Assembly: GCA_036924285.1 (NCBI GenBank)
Contig: JAYKYS010000002.1
Span: forward strand, 5,146,001-5,210,000
Source: Asterella californica
Taxonomy: Eukaryota > Streptophyta > Marchantiopsida > Marchantiales > Aytoniaceae
Direction of reading: 5' to 3'
DNA length: 64,000 nt
Below are positions 1 to 10,442 of this stretch, in pieces. Numbering within the stretch: position 1 is the stretch's first letter; each line of letters begins with the position of its first letter. A program made the translations under genes and the position numbers. The notes under the pieces are model-generated. The model had not been told where the DNA came from and ran no database searches. It worked only from the letters and a program-made list of their open reading frames with translations.

Positions 1-590
1 CTGTAGCATCGTAAACAAAGATTTAACAGAGGAAAAATTCAAAGAATAATAAGGAGTGTCTTTGGTCTTTGAATCTTTGGTTAATATTCTGGGTATGTTA
101 CACTTTTTGTTTGGGGTGTCAAAGTTAACGAAAAGAACATTAAACATACAAAAAGAGAATCCGTGATTTACAAAATTCATCGAAAGATCGTCTTATGAGT
201 CGATAGTGAAATTTATTCCAGATTCTCTTTTGTAAGAACTCACGAGCGAAATGACAGAAAACAAGTAAAAAACGCAAATGCTTGGTCGAAGTCGTAACTC
301 TTCTCTACTGGTTTCCTACTAACTTTGACATCTCTATTTACCTTTTATTCTATAGGTCGTGAATTGTTATTTATAAGGAAGTTTAGAACTCAACATTTAC
401 CTCATTTTTCAAATAAAAATAAAAGATAGAAAATAGCGATAACTCAGTACGATGGTGATAAACTACTGGACAAGATTCTCTTTCCTCCCGATACAGAATC
501 TTATTCTAGGTTCGACAAGCTCTAATACCGTACTGTATTCCCCTTCCGACACTCTCTTGATGCAAGTTGTGGAAAGGAAACTGTTTATCT

Positions 591-696
591 CAACACGTGA
601 CCCAATGAATAGCCAACCTGATGGAAAGACCCATCAAGCCCGTAAAAGGGAAAGAAGGACCAGAAAGGCCAAGCAACGTCTCCCCGAAGGGAGATG
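591..696 (-). mobile_element. 3' tail of a REL-type LINE (106-bp insertion)
   Basis: Read on the minus strand this matches the 3' untranslated end of the LINE copies at 1004-2423 and 30007-33180; all share the TATTCATTG block and the C/G-rich block around GAAGGACC. It is flanked by the 8-bp direct repeat GTTTATCT (583-590 and 697-704), a plausible target-site duplication. It is therefore a very short, 5'-truncated retrotransposition product rather than a passive duplicate. It has no coding capacity. It lies in inverted orientation to the larger copy that begins 300 bp downstream. Confidence 0.7.
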
Positions 697-1003
697 GTTT
701 ATCTTGTAGCGAGATCACACGATGAGGTCCCTTTGCTTGTCGCTACAAAGCAAACGTGCTCGATGGACGAACACGTGACGCGAAGCAAACAGGAGAACTC
801 GTCCGGACAGGGGCTTCCGCCGTCCACAAAACTTTGCAGAATGAGACGAGTTTATCATGGTTGAAAAAGCAAAGCACCATATTTAGTATGGTCACTCTTG
901 ACCGTGAGGAAGTGAAGCAGGCGAAGCAGGCCCAGCTGGATTCGGGAAGCCTTGTGTGGGCAAGTAGGGTACGTAGTGTGTTTGAACAAGATTTCTAGTT
1001 TAG

Positions 1004-2423
1004 TACTTACTTACTCCGCACAGTACTTCCATCTTCTATCTTCATCTCGCGCCTCAGAGAGTTTGATAGGGAGATCATGAGGGTGTTTGACGACATCATA
1101 GGACCGGAGACTTTTGACTGTGTGGCAGGACCTCTCGCACGTAGGCATACATCTTTGCCGATATCATGTGGCGGAGTGGGCTTATTATCCATGAAGGAGA
1201 CTGCTCCGGCAGCCTTTTTGGGTAGTTGGGCCCTCTCAACACCTTGGCTCTGTTGTCGTTTTCTCGTGCGAGATAGACCTATTCTAGAGAGCTACGTGAC
1301 AGAGGTGGAGGATGGTTCTTACCCACTACAGATGTGTCTCCGTGTGACAAGAGATGGCCTGACTCTTGATGCACGTGAGGCACACCCTCGATTCGATACC
1401 TTAGCTACCGATGGATCTCGCGGACTACAGTCTTCTCTGACGGGGCATCACTTCCAGCAGGTTCTCCATGCTCTCTTAGTGGATCCTTCCATCTCACGGG
1501 ATACTAGAGCTCGACTCCGCTCTTGTTCGGACAAGGGCGCAGGCTCTTGGCTCATAGCTCGACCTTGCATTAGAGCGTTCCGACTCGCACCGCTATCTTC
1601 TCTACAGCGATGAGGTTCCGCCTAAGCTTGGTACAGCCTGTTGCTTCGGCACTATCCACTTGCGAGTGCGGTGTCTCGCTCGACACATCGAGTCGCCATC
1701 TTGCTCGATGTCCTCATGGTGGAGAGCGGATAGCTACCCACGATGTCATCAGAGACGTCGTGTTTGCCTTAGCACGGGAGAGCAGTCACATGACGTGGAG
1801 AGAGCGTTGATATGCCCTTCAGACAAGAGGATCAGTGAGAGCTGACTTGTACATGATGAGAGAGGATCAGGTCTCAGTGGCTGATGTGGTTGTCACGGAT
1901 CCGACACGGGACTCAGTGACAGCACAGGTGATCACCCATCTCCCAGGATGGGCTGCAGGCGTGGCGGCAGCAGCGAAGGTGATCAAGTACAGGGGTATGC
2001 AAGTGAGACATCGCTTCATCCTTTTAGCTTTGGAGATATACGGATCGACATGTTTGGAGTTCGATGTCTTTCTGAGAGACTGTGCTAGAGCCTATCATGA
2101 GAGGCGCCAGGGAGTTCCACTTTCTCTTTCTTTCTGCATCATGTTTTTTCCGACAGCGAGTTTCCATTACTCTACAGAGAGCTTTAGCAGGAGCAGTTCA
2201 CAGGAGGGCAATCGCAGTAGGTGATGCTTCTTCAGGTGCGCCAATTGTTTCTAGAGGTACTGATTTTTTGATCTCCGAAATTATAAGTGCAACAGGCGAT
2301 TTTAGAGCTACTGATTCTTCCCTTCGGGGTGATTGTTGCTTGGCCCTTCGGGTCCTTTCTTTCCCTTGTGAGGCTTGATGGGGTCTTCCCATCCGTTTGC
2401 TATTCATTGGATCGCGTTTTCTC
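1004..2423 (+). mobile_element. 5'-truncated non-LTR retrotransposon (REL-endonuclease LINE family)
   Basis: About 1.4 kb of LINE 3' half, collinear with the minus-strand copy at 30007-33180. Homology starts abruptly near 1004, just downstream of GTTTAG (998-1003), and ends near 2423 just before a second GTTTAG (2424-2429); this 6-mer may be the target-site duplication. The 3' end is not a poly-A tail but a T/C-rich end after TATTCATTGGATCGCG. 5' truncation is typical of LINE insertion by target-primed reverse transcription. The same 3' tail recurs at 591-696 and 4272-4328. Confidence 0.75.
1077..2378 (+). pseudogene. LINE ORF2 C-terminus: zinc-binding domain plus restriction-like endonuclease, broken
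   Basis: Three overlapping frames (1077-1613, 1610-1840, 1835-2224, then a shifted frame to 2378) encode the region after the reverse transcriptase. Visible are a Cys-x-Cys...His-x4-Cys zinc motif (CECGV...RHLARC) followed by HDVIRDVVF, then RADL...VADVVVTDP and LALEIYG. I read the latter as the PD-(D/E)xK-type core of restriction-like endonucleases found C-terminal in several LINE clades (R2, NeSL and Utopia are examples). The usual RPD is changed to RAD and a stop ends the second frame near 1810. The copy cannot make a full product and the RT domain is absent. Family assignment is by motif order; the clade is not established. Confidence 0.65.
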
Positions 2424-2706
2424 TGTTTAGAATCCCTCTCGAGGACTGACGGATCTGCTTGCAGTTCTGGCAGAAGGGGAAGCTCTGCACGATCCGTCGA
2501 TAGAATGCATTAACCTCGTATGCAAGATACTTCGCTTTAATCTCCTGCTACAAGTAATACAGTTATCTGCTGTCGTACAATTCTGCGGAGAGAATTCATG
2601 TGGGGCTCGCTAGATGATTGATTTGGTTGTAACCATGTCGTAGATCATTGACGATCAGAACTGCGTCTCAAGATCTAACGATCCGAGAGGAAACTCGTCC
2701 ACGTCC

Positions 2707-3537
2707 ATGGCCAGCGACGACCCAAACAACAAAACGATGTTGAAGGAGACGGCCCTGTCTGATAAGTACAAGGACCGCATGACCGCCGAAAAGAAAACTC
2801 AGAACACACTGAAAAAGATGCAAAAGGACTTCGGGTCGTCTATCAATGCATATGCGCTGGTGTTAGTTCTTCTAGCGTCTGTGTCCTTTACGGGATTCTT
2901 GCAGCCTCCTGGTGGTGTTCAATCTCTCCTCAGGTTTCGTCCTGCCGACGACTCCGCAGCCAGTCCATTACAGTCCGCAGCTAATAACACTTCCGACAGG
3001 GTGCCGCAGTACGTATCTCGCAGGCCGGAAATGACCGTCTTCATTGCTTTCAATTCCCTCTCCTTCGTCCTCTCCGTGTCTGATCTGCTTCTCTGTATAA
3101 TATCCTCTGTGTCACCATTGAGAATCATTGGCACAGACTCTGGGGCACAGGCCTGGATTCCTCCGGCTTATGGAGATCACTTTACACTAGAGTCTGAACA
3201 AGCGACGACCAAGCTGTTAGCTCATTATGTATAATCAACTCTTGTGAAGCTCATCTTTGTGAACGCGCTCTTTGCCATCTCCCTCACATGCTGCGTGGTA
3301 GCGTTCTGGGCTGCAGGGCTGGTCGTGGTACCGAAGGATTTCAGCAGTCCAATTTTTTTAGCGGTCTTTCTTACGTCGGTGATGGGAAGTATCCTCTTTG
3401 GACTATTCTTGATCTGGCTTCTTGTTTACACGGTCGGGTTCACGAAGAGAGCTGCCAGTAGTGAATCACTCAGCACAGCCTTACAGATTCGAGCAGGTAG
3501 TCCGGAATTTCAGTTCAGGTACCTTGAATATACATGA
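2707..3537 (+). pseudogene. PGG-domain membrane protein gene, interrupted by one in-frame stop
   Basis: A 276-codon frame parallels the intact gene at 5644-6438 along its length. Shared features are the Lys-rich segment EKKTQNTLKKMQKDF, the hydrophobic stretch AYALVLVLLASVSFTGF, the diagnostic LQPPGGV, a second hydrophobic segment ending SDLLLCIISS, and two C-terminal hydrophobic segments before the SLSTALQIRAGS tail. A TAA at 3232-3234 splits it, and the same frame continues without shift to 3537. The paralogue has an alanine codon there, so this is a point or very local change. PGG domains are known from plant ankyrin proteins and from stand-alone membrane proteins; the biochemical role is unknown. 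It may produce a protein lacking the last two membrane segments, or be dead. Confidence 0.75.
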
Positions 3538-5643
3538 GAAAGTTGAATCGAAATCGAAGTAGTATCGTACATTCATCATACTCATGGGCTCTTTCATAAA
3601 TGGATTTGGCAATATGCCGGTCCACATTTCAATAAATAAACTGCCATTTCACCTTCAGATTGTTGCCATTGCATGCCTCACGGAGTAAGGTACCACCTTT
3701 AATTTGCGCATCATCAAAACCTTGAACAGCAAAATGCAGAGCAGGCATCTGAATGACGGTGTAAGCGAAATCAATAGCTGCAATTGTTCAAGCTCAGTAG
3801 AAAACCGCTGTAGCTTCTCAAGTCGACTTCCGTTGCACTGAGACTGGTGGGGTCGAGAGCCGAGGAGTACGAAACGGTTTAAAAGCTGCATCTGATTCAA
3901 ACCTCCGAGAAAAGGTTTTCCAGGGGAGTCCCGACTCCTGAGGGGACTTGAATTAACCGCTTTCTCTTCATGCGACACAGACGGAAACTTCGGGAAGTGG
4001 TCTGTCTTAATGATAATGAGTACTAATGACACTCTTGGAAACCCACTAAAGAGGAAAGAAGGGCGCCCCCACTGACTCGAAACTCTTGAGGAGTCAATGA
4101 GGACAAGCCATAAAGTTATGAACATCACACAGAACTCAGGAGCATGATCCGAGCATCTCAATTCTCAAGACCACCCGCCGCGCAAAATAGTATCGCCTGC
4201 TGGGCCCTACAATCAAGGAATGACGGCCCACAAGTGTTTCTTCCTCCTGCACGAGTAACTGTAACCAGAAGAAGAAAAGACGCGACGCAATGAATAGCGA
4301 ACGGATGGAAACCAGATGTACTGTATGTACTGTAACCAGAAGTCAATGCTCTGGTCGATTACGACAAAGAAACCAGAATCCTCTGAGATGGAAGCACATG
4401 ACAAAGGAAAGGCTCACCAGATTCCCTCCCACTTACCGGTAATTCGCCGGCGGTTTGTGACAATTGACGGACTTTTGTGTACACTCACCTGCAATTCCTG
4501 GCAATTGTCGAATAGTTTTCACTACATTTTACGTTGGTTTCAGACAGAAATTATCCGGCGCCCTCTCTACTTCTCCGCTTTGCCAGATAAGATGCCGGAA
4601 CATATTACAAGCAATGCCGGATCTAGGCTACGGCTGATTCCCCCCACAACCCAGCAGAGTTTGAACTTCAGAGAGTTCAGTTGGAGAGAACAGAAGTGAC
4701 GACGATGACAGTGCCACTTTACGACACAAATGATCGGAGAAGGAAAGCTGGAGTCTACAAGGAGGACCCACCTGCTTTTGCCTAATACACTAACTCCATG
4801 GATCACAAGCACACTAGAGGCGACTGGACGCGTCAACATCGTGTCCGAGCCGTAGAGGACCAGCTGAACAGCATCAGCAGGTCCTACGGTGGGCTTGGAT
4901 ATGACAGAGTCCCTTTTCCCAAAGACTTCTATGTCACTTGCAGTTGATTGCGCTTTACGCTTCATCGTAAGCGAAGTCGGCGAAGCCTTAACGAAGCCCG
5001 AAGCCCACACGAAGCTGGAATTCTTCTTCTCCTTCGCAGCAGATTGAAGAGAAAGGACCACACCTGGAGGCTGGAGCACTCTCCATTCTTCCAGACTTTC
5101 GGGCCACCCAGAAATCAGGAGGATCGGCAGTTTCAGCCCTCGGTGAATCTGAAAACTCTAAGGGGAACTGACATTTCCGATTCAGACTTGACGGGAATCT
5201 GTGGCGGATTTGTGGCTGGAGGAACCGTCCTTCGACAGCTGCATTCTAGCAGGCCTGGAACATTTCATTAGTCTTCGGCTGGACTTCCTGCACCTTGATC
5301 TTTCTCTCCCACGCATCCATTCTATGGGAAGTTATCAACCTGCACATTGTTCGGAAGAAGTCTGCCGGTGACGTACAACGCCGAGCTGATGTGTTGTATC
5401 GTCTTTCCTGCCACGCGAGATTCGTCAAGGGGTCGGGTTTACTGGCAACTGAAATTCTTGTTTGTGTAGAAGGGCAAACCTCAACGACGGGTTCCTCTGA
5501 AGCTTCTCTCGGGATTTGCACTCTTCCTTTCAGGGCCATGTTCCCACTACTGCGAAGCCACAGAGAGGGTTCGCCATAAGGCGTGCATGGATTATTTTAT
5601 CCGAGGCTGAGTTGAAGTACTGAGCGTGAGTGAGAAACTTGAT
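3538..5643. other. Intergenic stretch between the PGG paralogues
   Basis: No convincing gene. Open frames of 60-170 codons occur on both strands but overlap each other and show no recognisable domain. The only identified item is the short LINE tail at 4258-4342. Promoter and 5' UTR of the downstream PGG gene probably lie in the last few hundred bases, but no TATA box could be assigned with confidence. Confidence 0.5.
4258..4342 (-). mobile_element. 57-bp LINE 3'-tail insertion with 14-bp target-site duplication
   Basis: The sequence ACTGTAACCAGAAG occurs at 4258-4271 and again at 4329-4342. Between them lie 57 bp (4272-4328) whose minus-strand reading contains CGCTATTCATTGCGTCGCG, the 3' terminus of the LINE family present at 591-696, 1004-2423 and 30007-33180. 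Direct repeats flanking an extremely short 3' fragment are the footprint of severely truncated target-primed reverse transcription. The boundary fixes the 3' end of the family: a T/C-rich tail after GTCGCG, not poly-A. Confidence 0.75.
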
Positions 5644-6438
5644 ATGGAGAGGCTTGAATCCGGTACTGTGAGAGTTCAGTCTGTCCAGCAAACTGCAATG
5701 GAAGTGGTTGTGAAAGATAAAGATGAAGCACTTGAAGAAAAGTACAAGTTTCGCATCATTGGGGAGAAGAAAACGCAGATGACACTGCAAAAAATGCAGA
5801 AAGATTTCGTGGGCTCCATCAACGCGTACGCTCTGGTGCTGGTTCTTCTAGCCACTGTTACTTACGCAGGTTTCCTGCAACCTCCCGGTAGCGTCATCGA
5901 CGGCTACATGCAGCGGAAGATATCTGTCACCGTGTTTATCGTTTTGAACTCCTTGTCCTTCTTCGTTGCCGTCTCCGACCTGCTCCTCTGCGTCATATCT
6001 TCTTTGTCCCCTCTGGCGAGCATCAGCACGAGCACTGGCAAGGAAGAGACAGCTGTTCCGGCGATGGGAGCTCGAGGAGGTCATCTGACCCTACAGTCCG
6101 AACAAGTCATTACTCAAAACCTCTCTGAGTTCGTGGCATCTACTCTTTTCAAGCTCATCGTCGTCAATGTTATGTTCGCTGTTTCCCTCAGCTGCTGCGT
6201 GGGGTCTTTTGTGGCAGCAGGGTTCGTTGTGGTTGGTCGTGATCACCAAGGAAACTTCCTGGCTGTTTTAGTAACAAGCATCGTAGGAGTTATTCTGTTT
6301 TGTCTTTTCATGGGGTGGCTGATGAAGGACACCGTCCAGTTCATACGCAGGGCTCTGAGCGATCAGTCTCTGAGTACATCTCTGCAGAACAGAGCAGGCA
6401 GCTTGCAAGTGCAGTTCAGATACTTGATCGCGGATTAG
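5644..6438 (+). CDS. Stand-alone PGG-domain membrane protein
   Basis: An uninterrupted frame of 264 codons from the ATG at 5644; an in-frame GTG lies 18 nt upstream but ATG is the likelier eukaryotic start. The N-terminal third is charged, with a Lys-rich segment (EKKTQMTLQKMQKDF) just before the first hydrophobic stretch AYALVLVLLATVTYAGF. The PGG-type motif follows as LQPPGSV, so the third residue is Ser instead of Gly. A second hydrophobic segment (FIVLNSLSFFVAVSDLLLCVISS) and two C-terminal ones (LIVVNVMFAVSLSCCVGSF and VLVTSIVGVILFCLFMGWL) suggest about four membrane spans. No ankyrin repeats are present, unlike most angiosperm PGG proteins. It is the apparently functional partner of the broken copy at 2707-3537, same strand, about 2.1 kb apart. 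Function unknown. Confidence 0.75.
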   Translation: MERLESGTVRVQSVQQTAMEVVVKDKDEALEEKYKFRIIGEKKTQMTLQKMQKDFVGSINAYALVLVLLATVTYAGFLQPPGSVIDGYMQRKISVTVFIVLNSLSFFVAVSDLLLCVISSLSPLASISTSTGKEETAVPAMGARGGHLTLQSEQVITQNLSEFVASTLFKLIVVNVMFAVSLSCCVGSFVAAGFVVVGRDHQGNFLAVLVTSIVGVILFCLFMGWLMKDTVQFIRRALSDQSLSTSLQNRAGSLQVQFRYLIAD

Positions 6439-9361
6439 TGAATGACATTGAATCTGAATTATTGTTTTCAAGCTACATGGAGTATCTAAATCTTCTCAGC
6501 ATGGTTCACTCTGTTTTGATCCTCTTTGGACATGATGGTGCGCATGATAAAGGCTTAGTCGACGCAATAGTCGCTCTTCACGTCTCTGCTGAGGTTGGAT
6601 TACATGACAAGGTTAGTTTCAGTCAGATGTAACAGATGGAAAGTCTTTGAGCAGATTGTGGCAGAGACTCGAAAGGGCAGTTGGGCATCTGGTGCGGACT
6701 ATACCATGTTTGTCGTGGATATTAGGAAATCAAGTACATATTCAAGCAGGGAAGGTCAGCTCCACCAACATGTGTGAAGGTGTTTCTGTTTCAGTTGTGT
6801 ACTTATGGTCTGTACTGGCAAGAATTTGGAAACCTCCCCCAAATCTCGTCAGCCGGTAACATTGTGCTCCCTCATCCTCATGGGTCCTCTGGCTTCACGC
6901 TCCGTGGCTTCAATTCTTATTATGTGTTGTCCCACATATATCTGTGTTGGATCCTGTCAGGAGAGATCGATCTTCATGTTACAAGGGTGTCTGTGAATGG
7001 ATTGCCTTCACTCGTGCTTGTTGTCACAGAAAATATCTAATGCTTCCGTCCAGGAATGTAGGTCACCTACATTCCTGGCTCTATTCAACATGGTGAGAGT
7101 CATACAGGACAATACGTGGGCTGCAACAGCCAAAAGGGATTCAACGACATTACAGCCATTTCGACCACCTAGTTTGCAACGCTTGAGCAGGATTTCAAGT
7201 AGATGAGTTTTCTCTCACTGCGCTGGGAATATAGTTGAATCTGCATAGAACTTCAGCAGATACCGGTATCTGGTGAACAGGTTAATAAAATCTCAAGTTT
7301 CAAGCAATCTTCAGGTGATTATGACAGTTCTAGATAGATGAAGAGCAGTGGCGGTGGTGTTCCTTCAAGTCATGTGATATGAACTTGCATATCCCTTCCT
7401 GCATTACACGTCTGGAACACCATCACGTTAGTACCTCTGCTCCGATTCCATTGCAAGATAAACCTCAAGCTTGCAGATTTTACGGACAAGTCTGCCGTCA
7501 GCATTTTCGTCTACAACGTGGTGATTCTTGATCATGGCATGAAGGCACTGCAGCCTGCCAACCGAACTGAACGAACCTGATTACAACCTAGATGAACAGA
7601 AACTACGGTTTCACCTCAGACGAGTTTCAAATTCATGGACAACCTGATTCGAGCCAGAAACCTGGATCTGAAGTCGGACGAGGTTAGGACGAAACCCAAA
7701 CCAAGCTCAAATGAGCTGAAGCGTCGATCTGAACTCGAACCAGTTGCCTGCAAACAGCTGATTCACAGCGAATACGGTCAACTTCTGATCAGCTTTCGTG
7801 TGAACAGTTCCGCGCAAAAGTAATCCAATTCCCGTAAGCATATTAGAATCACCTTTAAAGTCATTCTAACATGCTCATGTAGACCGCTGATATCGAGGGT
7901 TGGGTCGCGTGAATGATGTTTACTGCACATGAGATGAAATATAAGAATTAGTCTTCGACTAACCTCTCTCCAGTACGCTACTGTACTATAAGGGTGACGC
8001 TTTCACTAATCTTCTTGTCAAATTTCTCTTTTAACCTTTAATTCAGTATATAGTTTCGAGTCCTAATAGAGCTCATCGCCCGTAGCTGGTGTGTCACATG
8101 CATTCACGCTTTGATCCAAGTTTTACTTACAGTGCCAGGTCAAGGTGCTAACCATCTGGGGATGAAAGCATAGAACCTCTTTGCAGAACGACAGTTCCGT
8201 GTTCTTGATAATACAAGAAATTTGCACTGTACTGTGTGATCAAGTATCACGTCAATAATCAGTACATGCTGGCCCTAAAGGTACAGATCATGAGAAGATT
8301 AACCCAATTTTAAATCGACCCATCCATGCTGTGCACGTGCATATCAGGTCAGTCTCCTCTTACATGCTGAAATGCTGATTACAGTTATGTCAATGCAGAT
8401 CTGTGACCGTAATCGAGAGAGAAACATTTACATGGCGATCAAGAGCAGTACATATTCACGACTCCTAGTGTTTTCTTGAATCTAGAATTCATGGTGTATC
8501 TACAAAGAGACAAACCTCTCCAAACCTAAACCTAAACCTACGCTCTGTGTGTTTCTTTCTTCTCCTGTTTTTGGTCTTTGCCAGTAGAAATACATTCAAT
8601 CGTTCATCACTCGCCGAAGTAATTATGATAGCGACAGTGGCAAAGGCTAGAGGGGCACTTTTTCATCCGTGTGACAGCAGTATAAACTCCCCCTTCACGC
8701 AGACGCTGGTACCAGGAATGCCTTCTGTACCAGTCGATGAAGTTGTATATGTGAGTACTATTGAACGTGTCTTAGACCTCGCTTTTGAATCTTTCCTCTG
8801 CAGCTGAGTACAAAAGTTGTTGGGCGAGATGGTCAGGTCTGTACGTCCGTGGCTGCTTCAGCTGACTCGATCCCTTGGCAGCCATAGTCTCCTTGTTCAA
8901 CTGGCTGAAGGTGCTGGGTGTTAGTAAAATAAGCTCCAAAGGTCCGACTGTGACAGAAGACTACCGTTCTTGTAGTGACATCTCCACTGTAAGAAGATAC
9001 ATATACTACTAGAACCTCTCGATCTAGGACACTTGCACGAAATCCCATACCCGTAATTAGAGACTTGTCGTATCATTATTTTCGAAATTCAAGGGTGAAA
9101 CACAGTGTGAAAACCAAAGTGAGCGGATGCTCTGTCCAACTCAAGAGACACTAGTAAAGGATTAGAAGAGTCACCATATTCCTATAGAGGTTTGTTATAT
9201 ACTCTAACCTGTATTACAAAGAGGTCAATACGCATCCCAAACGACCTTGTACAGTGAGTTTCGTTTTTTCTTATCAGAAGTGTTATAAAAATAAGTTATA
9301 ATAAGTTATAATAAAAAATTAAAATCATTTATAAACGTTAAATGTTAACATTTCCGGGAGT
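6439..9361. other. Intergenic stretch, no gene recognised
   Basis: Only short, overlapping open frames on both strands without recognisable domains. A near-perfect palindrome lies at 7050-7078. An imperfect AAACCT run (about 8515-8542) is too short and of the wrong unit to be telomeric. Composition becomes AT-rich toward 9250-9360, next to the candidate transposon. Confidence 0.5.
7050..7078. repeat. Snap-back palindrome, 14-bp stem with 1-nt loop
   Basis: CCAGGAATGTAGGT at 7050-7063 is followed by a single C and then its exact reverse complement (7065-7078). The loop is too short for a normal RNA hairpin. Such structures typically arise by intrastrand template switching during replication or repair. 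It is one of several in the window. Confidence 0.85.
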
Positions 9362-9468
9362 AGCAAATCGACCCAGACAGAACCCATAAGTGAAGAGCTA
9401 ACTGAGGTCTTGCTGGAGGTATAAGTGGGGGAGTGAAATTGTCAATAAGCGTCATTTTACAGAGGCAT

Positions 9469-9519
9469 TTAATATATATCATAACCCTTCCCGTCGGGAA
9501 GGATTAGGATATATATTAA
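9469..9519. repeat. AT-rich terminal hairpin (block B, left end)
   Basis: Outer arms TTAATATATATC (9469-9480) and GATATATATTAA (9508-9519) pair perfectly. An inner stem CCTTCCC/GGGAAGG (9486-9492 and 9496-9502) closes on a 3-nt loop. The same architecture, AT arms around a YYTTCCG...CGGGAAGG core, occurs at 13110-13155 and 54645-54689, so it is a conserved element feature rather than chance. Confidence 0.7.
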
Positions 9520-9521
9520 AC

Positions 9522-9550
9522 ACCCATGTACACTCTGAGTGTACATGGGT
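9522..9550. repeat. Perfect hairpin (block A, left end)
   Basis: ACCCATGTACACT (9522-9534), loop CTG, then the exact complement (9538-9550). It is adjacent to block B. The same pair, in inverted order and orientation, recurs at 54615-54689, where CATGTACACT pairs with AGTGTACATG. A two-hairpin end is consistent with a single-strand recognition site for an HUH-type nuclease. Confidence 0.7.
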
Positions 9551-10442
9551 CAATATCATCCCCAACGTGAATGTACAGCGGGAGTCCAAGGGACAAGCGT
9601 TATGTAAAAGAAACGACGCACGCAAACCTGTGGTTCGCTGCCGGTTACTTAGCGGTAAGCGTGGCCGTCTTATTGTAATAAATGTGCCAGCTAAAGCACT
9701 CAACCGTCTCCGGTTTTCTATTCGATGTGCGAAGGCATTTAGGCGGTCACTAAATGGACGCTCTCGGCGGTGTTCGCTGACGACACATGTTTTTGAAAAA
9801 ACTGACCGCGCAGACGTCGCTGCATGCTTCGGTCGCTGGCCGCTCGCTTCACGTTCCTTTCTCTCATGTCCTGCATGCTTCGCTTCGTTCGCTTGCTCGC
9901 TTCACGAGTTTCTTCACGTCCTTTGCTTCGTTCGGTCGCTGCCCTCTTCCTTCGCTCGTCATCGTCTTTGTTCTTTGCTCGCTACCGCGCGGACCTCTAC
10001 TACTTTCAGCTTCACTTCCCTCACGTCCCTCACGAATTGCTTCGTCGTCGATGTTTCATTGCTCGATGTTATCGCGGTGTGTTTCTTTTCTAACCTCTCC
10101 GTCGCGTTCTTTCTTTGCTGTAACTCGGCAAAAGAAGAACTCGACGGATTGGATGGCAATCTCGATAGTAATGTTTGATTCTGCTGTCTATGTTTCCTTT
10201 GCCTCCAATGTTTCATTTTGCAGACGATGGAAATCGGACCGTGCGACTGCCGTTGCTCATTGCTTGCCGTTGATGCGATTCGGGATGGTGCCGATGTACT
10301 TACACATGCTCTGACGTGCCGAGGTGTTGCTGATGTTGCAACGTAGACACGATGCCGATAGGAGGATTCACGTCAGCAGTTTCGAATTGAGCAGATAAGT
10401 TCTCTTCGTTGTTTTGCTACCTTTTCTCTACTCTTCGGAAGT

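Noticed and set aside
4567..5079. Minus-strand frame starting LQPPGVVLSLQ, similar to the PGG motif region of the neighbouring genes
   Set aside because: No hydrophobic segment precedes it and nothing downstream resembles the PGG proteins; the short match is most likely chance.
8515..8542. AAACCTAAACCTAAACCT stretch resembling plant telomere repeat
   Set aside because: The unit is six bases (AAACCT), not the seven-base AAACCCT, and there are only about three copies.
9567..10314. Overlapping Cys/Ser/Phe-rich frames upstream of the HUH gene
   Set aside because: Three frames and the opposite strand are open at once and the residues reflect CTTCG-type composition; no domain is visible. Treated as untranslated element sequence.
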